Source: Synchiropus splendidus
Lineage: Eukaryota > Chordata > Actinopteri > Syngnathiformes > Callionymidae
DNA: 64,000 nt
Reading direction: 5' to 3'
NCBI RefSeq assembly: GCF_027744825.2
Contig: NC_071347.1
Location: forward strand, 21,028,001 to 21,092,000
A program made the position numbers and the translations under genes. This document shows positions 63,265 to 64,000 of the stretch, piece by piece (within the stretch, counting starts at the first letter, position 1; every line of letters starts with the position of its first letter). The notes under the pieces were generated by a model. The model was not told the DNA's origin, ran no database searches, and saw only the letters and a list, made by a program, of their open reading frames with translations.

Positions 63265-63800
63265 TTACTCAAGACTAGCTTAATCATTAGCATTAGCCTG
63301 ACTGTCTTAAGACGGACAACGTTAGCATATAATCAGTCACGCATGCTTTAGAAATAGTGATATCAACGTGGTATATTTCATTGTAAAAACTAGCGCCTAA
63401 TGGGGTTGAGCTCGAAGTGGATTAGCTTGTATGCACATGAACCACATTAGCTTGACTTTAGTGTTCACCATGATAATAGTTGAATGTAGCGACATCTGCT
63501 CAGCGCAAAACAATTCATTCGCCGTTAGCGACTTTAGCTTAGCCACTTTTGCAGTATTGATTTTGTTAAACATTCTTTTACCCACGTGAAAACAGTTTTA
63601 GCTACAACGGCTAGGTGTTAGCCACCTCAGCTGTATATTCCCTAACAATATACAACATTAGCTGCATTAGCTGATACCTGACTACCGTTTATAATGAGCG
63701 ACATTCCCTTAAAGTTGACCGCTTTAGCTCGGCCCGTACTCATCATGCTGCTAATGCTAGTTAGCCACCTTAGTTTTGAATTGTCCACTCCTCACCCCTC
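63265..63800. repeat. TTAGC/GCTAA-rich cluster
   Basis: Many ttagc or gctaa/gctag words occur in both orientations in about 540 bp (cattagcattagcc, cgttagcgactttagcttag, cattagctgcattagctg, gctgctaatgctagttagcc). The words are not in a regular period. It looks like a degenerate simple-sequence array. Confidence 0.55.
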
Positions 63801-63810
63801 GTATTTGTCC

Positions 63811-63998
63811 GTTGGGGGGAGGCCTCGGCCTGACCCTGGACACATGGGCGAGTCTCTGCCTCTCAGTTGACCTTGAACGCCTCTGTTTCCTCCCCGAGGA
63901 GCTGGAGGTGGTTTCTGGGAAGAGAGAAGGCTGGGCCTCTTCACTTGACTGCTGCCCCCTCGACCTGATCTCAGATGGATGGATAGTAGTGATGAAGA
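63811..63998 (+). mobile_element. decayed LINE 3' tail
   Basis: It has, in order, ggggggaggcctcggcctga, ccctggacacatgggcgagt, ttgaacgcctctgtttcctc, ccgaggagctggaggtggtt, gggcctcttcacttgactgc and tgccccctcgacctgatctc, then agatggatggat. This is the full order of a common teleost LINE tail ending in ggatgg repeats (recalled). It is the best-preserved of the fragments of this type in the window. Confidence 0.7.
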
Positions 63999-64000
63999 CC

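Larger units (their letters stand above)
12786..64000 (+). other. kcnq1: very long kcnq1 intron, continues past the window
   Basis: At least 51.2 kb follow the last exon with no helix B (LREHHRATIKV-like), helix C or tetramerisation exon seen on the plus strand, so I read it as one intron. I recall that the equivalent intron in human (between exons 11 and 12) is also very long and houses the KvDMR1/KCNQ1OT1 promoter. No antisense transcript can be inferred here from sequence alone. Repeats and candidate regulatory blocks within it are listed separately. Confidence 0.75.

Noticed and set aside
12786..64000. A fish counterpart of the imprinted antisense RNA KCNQ1OT1
   Set aside because: Position is suggestive only. 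No sequence feature shows an antisense promoter or transcript, and KCNQ1OT1 is known from mammals.

Overview
The window is vertebrate nuclear DNA, most likely from a compact-genome (percomorph-like) teleost. It has intron-split genes with GT-AG junctions, several introns of only 66-72 bp, CA/TA microsatellites, decayed LINE tails of a type common in fish, and a small inverted-repeat transposon family. Nothing prokaryotic is present. The species cannot be named from the sequence.

The only gene I can support is kcnq1 (voltage-gated K+ channel Kv7.1), on the plus strand and incomplete at both ends. Ten exons between 1065 and 12785 join in one open frame of 1097 bp (about 366 codons). They encode S2, S3, S4, S5, the pore loop with the TIGYGD filter, S6, the calmodulin-binding helix A and the helix A-B linker. 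S1 and the N-terminus lie upstream of the window. Helix B, helix C and the tetramerisation domain lie downstream. Eight of the nine exons that have a human counterpart correspond to human exons 3-10 and the ninth to exon 11. A tenth, a phase-symmetric 27-bp microexon at 9405-9431, sits between the equivalents of human exons 10 and 11.

Layout: 1-1064 is intron. 1065-12785 is the exon-bearing part, with three tiny introns and several of 0.3-4 kb. 12786-64000 is one uninterrupted stretch of more than 51 kb with no exon I can recognise. I read it as the intron before the human exon-12 equivalent. It holds decayed LINE pieces (about 15.9, 17.4, 34.3, 51.2, 58.1, 59.6 and 63.9 kb), three further copies of a TIR element first seen at 9.65 kb, a second dispersed repeat family (35.1, 49.7 and 50.2 kb), a 395-bp TIR element (62.9 kb), microsatellites, A/T-rich decayed simple sequence, and unique-looking segments that could be conserved regulatory elements.

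I found no tRNA, rRNA, CRISPR array or second protein gene. The long single-frame ORFs in the 51-kb stretch have no recognisable family and behave like chance ORFs. The points most worth following up are the cassette-like microexon, the very long intron at the position that in mammals holds the KvDMR1/KCNQ1OT1 promoter, and a transposon copy whose internal core is inverted relative to its flanks.
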